Of a stretch of 64,000 bases of DNA, positions 62,049 to 64,000 are shown piece after piece. The stretch's first letter is position 1, and every line of letters starts with the position of its first letter. Made by a program: the position numbers and the translations under genes. The notes under the pieces were generated by a model. The model saw only the letters and a program-made list of their open reading frames with translations, had not been told where the DNA came from and did no database searches. Origin of the DNA: Pelagicoccus albus (lineage in GTDB: Bacteria > Verrucomicrobiota > Verrucomicrobiia > Opitutales > Opitutaceae); assembly GCF_014230145.1 (NCBI RefSeq), contig NZ_JACHVC010000007.1, positions 124,001 through 188,000 of the forward strand, in the 5' to 3' direction.

Positions 62049-63206
62049 ATGAAAGTACTTTTTGTAGATGACAACGCTAGTGTTTTAGCGGCTTTTCGTC
62101 GAAACATGAGGAAGCGTTTTGATCTCTTTATAGCGGAGTCTGCGGAAGAAGCGTTCACAGTCTTAAAAGAGCATGGCCCTATCGATGTGATCGTATCAGA
62201 TATGAAGATGCCGGGGATGAACGGAATCGAATTTTTGGAAAAGTCTATCGAAATGTCTCCCGACTCCGAGCGTATCATGCTTACGGGGAATGCCGACCAA
62301 GAGACGGCGACCGAAGCGGTGAATCGAGGGCACGTTTATCGTTTTTTGAATAAGCCCTGCTCGGTGGAGGAGCTCGTAGAGGCGATCAAGGATGCGGGGC
62401 ATCATCACGACCTAATGAAGCTTGAGCACGACAGTGTAGAGGAAACAGTCTCCGGTTGTGTTAAGATGCTTATGGATGTACTCGGACTTGTGGCACCCTT
62501 CGCCCTCGGTCGAGGGCAGCGTTTGAAATCGAGCCTCATACCCTTTTTGGAAGCGATACAGATGAAAAGTATCTGGCAGTATGAGGTTGCCGCTTTGCTA
62601 TCATCGGTTGGTTATACTTCACTTCCCGAGGAGATTATTCGGAAACTCGAGAATGGAGAAGATCTCAAGCCGAGTGAGAGTGAGATTATACGAAATGTTC
62701 CGGAGGTTGGATACGGACTGGTTTCATCAATTCCTCGTTTAGAAAAGATAGCTTCCATCATCCGCTACCAGCGGAAAAATTTCGATGGGACTGGATTTCC
62801 AGAGAACGATACGAAGGGGCAAGCCATTCCTTTGGGGGCACGCCTGCTCAGGGTTTTCGAAGACCGCATGGAGTTAGAACGTGAGGGAGTCGCTGGTTCT
62901 GAAGCTCTTAAAAAAATGCTAGATAGGACGGGGTACTACGATCCCAAGGTTTTAGAGCTCTGCTTCAAATATTACCCAGACTATTTGTCCACGGCGGTAT
63001 CAAAAGAAAAACCGGTACTTACTTTGGATCTCAGAGAGTTGAAGCCTGGATACGTAATCGTGTCGGACGTTTATTCATCCTCCGGGCTCCTGTTGGTCGA
63101 GTCGGGAAACTGGTTGACGGAATCTACGATCCAACGAATCCGGAACTACGCCAAGCTTGGAGAAGTGAGCGGCCCTTTCTATGTGCAAACCCAAGAGGTA
63201 AGATAG
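62049..63206 (+). CDS. Response regulator with degenerate HD-GYP output domain
   Basis: 385 residues. Receiver domain 1-118 with acidic pair D7-D8 in FVDDNA, phospho-acceptor D51 in VSDMKMPGMNG, and Lys in NKPCS. Residues 135-285 follow an HD-GYP domain in order and spacing, but key ligands are missing: the HDIGK-like motif reads SSVGYTSLP (185-193), the MxxHxExG motif reads IRNVPEVG (214-221), and the HHExxDGxGYP motif reads RYQRKNFDGTGFP (239-251). The GYP-like triad survives while histidines and aspartates are lost. It is probably a c-di-GMP-insensitive or binding-only output. A C-terminal domain of about 80 residues follows (LTLDLRELKPGYVIVSDVYSS). Paired with the preceding kinase. Confidence 0.85.
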   Translation: MKVLFVDDNASVLAAFRRNMRKRFDLFIAESAEEAFTVLKEHGPIDVIVSDMKMPGMNGIEFLEKSIEMSPDSERIMLTGNADQETATEAVNRGHVYRFLNKPCSVEELVEAIKDAGHHHDLMKLEHDSVEETVSGCVKMLMDVLGLVAPFALGRGQRLKSSLIPFLEAIQMKSIWQYEVAALLSSVGYTSLPEEIIRKLENGEDLKPSESEIIRNVPEVGYGLVSSIPRLEKIASIIRYQRKNFDGTGFPENDTKGQAIPLGARLLRVFEDRMELEREGVAGSEALKKMLDRTGYYDPKVLELCFKYYPDYLSTAVSKEKPVLTLDLRELKPGYVIVSDVYSSSGLLLVESGNWLTESTIQRIRNYAKLGEVSGPFYVQTQEVR

Positions 63207-63239
63207 GTAAGGGGGGCTCGTGTCCGATGGCTTTGCTTG

Positions 63240-63356
63240 TCAAAACGAACCGTTGGCTAACAGAAGTACGAACAACAGTGCGAGCGGGATTAGGGAGAGG
63301 ACGGTAAAGGTGATGTCTTCTTTGCGTTTGGTTCTGGGAGCAGGGTTTCCTGTCAT
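63240..63356 (-). CDS. 38-residue single-span membrane protein
   Basis: A short open frame on the minus strand, MTGNPAPRTKRKEDIT then FTVLSLIPLALLFVLLLANG, ending at a TGA. AGGAAAGG lies 9-16 bases before the ATG, a fair ribosome site. A basic N-terminus plus one hydrophobic helix suggests a small inner-membrane protein with a cytoplasmic N-terminus. No family recognised. It lies between the response regulator and the last gene. Confidence 0.55.
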   Translation of the reverse strand: MTGNPAPRTKRKEDITFTVLSLIPLALLFVLLLANGSF

Positions 63357-63534
63357 TTGCTTAGCCTTTCCTTTCTGATATGGGGGGGGCAGCTTAGCTT
63401 TTTCACAGGGATCGGGCTACCCTTTCACGGATTAGATAGACTCCAAAAAGTATTTTGGGTTTTACTGGTGATGGCCGATGTGGATTCTTCGAGTTTCCGT
63501 GAAACGCCTTTTGTTTTCGTGTGTCCCAAGTCCG

Positions 63535-64000
63535 ATGCGTACTCTTCTCGTTGCATCGTTCCTCGCGATCATTCCTCAAATAAACTCGGCTTTGGCGGTA
63601 GATGATTCCTTCCAAGGTCGAATCGACTATCAAATCGACTCTGGCGGCTTGGAAATGAGCTATTCTATTTGGTTGAAAGGCTCTCTTTGGAAAACGGAGC
63701 TGACGGCTGGGGGTCAGCTCTACGAAACCCGACTGGGCAATATGGAGACGGGAGAGGCCTATATGGTTAACCCTGGAGGCGAGAGTTATCGGGCGCTCGG
63801 TCCTGGCGGAATGGGAGGTCCTGGCGCGATGGGCGGTCCGGGTGCCGGAGGTCCTCCTCCAGGCGGTAAGAAAGGGAAAAAGGAGAAGGAGCTAGATTTG
63901 GAGAAAATCGTTCTAGTGAAAGACGAGCAGAAGGAGATCCTGGGTACGGAAACTTCCTTAGAAGTGTTGAAAGGCCCTGGGAAGAAACTGAATTTCTGGT
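63535..64000 (+). CDS. DUF4412-like exported protein, 5' part (runs off window)
   Basis: The frame is open from the ATG at 63535 to the window end (155 codons). A signal peptide (MRTLLVASFLAIIPQINSALA) precedes VDDSFQGRIDYQIDSGGLEMSYSIWLKGSLWKTEL, which resembles the start of DUF4412 proteins, periplasmic or surface proteins of unknown function. A Gly/Pro/Met-rich low-complexity insertion lies at about residues 86-113 (PGGMGGPGAMGGPG), followed by a Lys-rich run and then DLEKIVLVKDEQKEILGTET. The 3' end is outside the window. Confidence 0.75.
   Translation, partial: MRTLLVASFLAIIPQINSALAVDDSFQGRIDYQIDSGGLEMSYSIWLKGSLWKTELTAGGQLYETRLGNMETGEAYMVNPGGESYRALGPGGMGGPGAMGGPGAGGPPPGGKKGKKEKELDLEKIVLVKDEQKEILGTETSLEVLKGPGKKLNFW

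Overview
The window reads as an ordinary chromosomal segment of a Verrucomicrobiota bacterium, most likely class Opitutae (a Puniceicoccales/Pelagicoccus-like marine heterotroph). This is inference. It rests on protein style (large TonB-dependent receptor, secreted carbohydrate-active enzymes, a C-terminal secreted-protein module of a kind I associate with this class), a moderate G+C content throughout, and the frequent lack of Shine-Dalgarno sequences even at glycolytic genes. No phage, insertion sequence, integrase, CRISPR array or rRNA operon was seen. One tRNA (Asp, GTC) is present.

Layout. 1-2370: end of purF, then purM and a terminator. 2.5-5.9 kb: a lipoprotein, a Dabb protein, an HNH endonuclease, and gpmI on the minus strand. 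6-14.3 kb: a small exported protein, a secreted GH43 glycosidase, a DUF2339 membrane protein cotranscribed with an aminotransferase, and a secreted pectate lyase transcribed away from them. 14.3-16 kb: a gene-poor stretch with a strong terminator hairpin and no convincing gene, then an MFS exporter. 16-21.8 kb: an imuA-imuB-dnaE2 mutagenic translesion synthesis cassette. 21.8-25.3 kb (minus): mnmA, a GAF histidine kinase and a spermidine-synthase-like protein in one tight operon. 25.4-28.7 kb: a nucleotidyltransferase-like protein and a pullulanase-type GH13. 28.9-32.1 kb: gap, pgk and tpiA. 32.2-33.2 kb: an orphan receiver protein and tRNA-Asp.

33.4-38.9 kb: a TonB-dependent receptor followed by a beta-helix-like secreted partner, with two pairs of 11-bp-phased direct repeats upstream. 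39-41.7 kb: metK-ahcY, the S-adenosylmethionine cycle pair. 41.8-46 kb: a large Lhr-type helicase. 46-49.4 kb: a phage-shock (psp) locus with pspA, pspB and pspC, two extra small envelope genes, and a divergent sigma-54 activator pspF. 49.5-52.6 kb: oxyR divergent from katA, followed by an ankyrin gene, a peroxide-defence block. 52.8 kb: ompW. 53.6-57.3 kb: GH30 glycosidase, exported sugar isomerase-like protein and MFS transporter, which look like one sugar-scavenging unit. 57.4-59.9 kb (minus): a TPR-like protein and a DmeF-type metal exporter. 60.2-63.2 kb: a PAS histidine kinase and a receiver protein whose HD-GYP output domain has lost its metal ligands. 63.2-64 kb: a 38-residue membrane protein and the start of an exported DUF4412-like protein.

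The more unusual signals are the REC/degenerate-HD-GYP partner of the PAS kinase, the repeat-controlled TonB receptor/beta-helix pair, the enlarged psp locus, the palindromic repeat inside the mutagenesis cassette, and the possible small transcript before the first MFS gene. I saw no clear new defence or mobile system.
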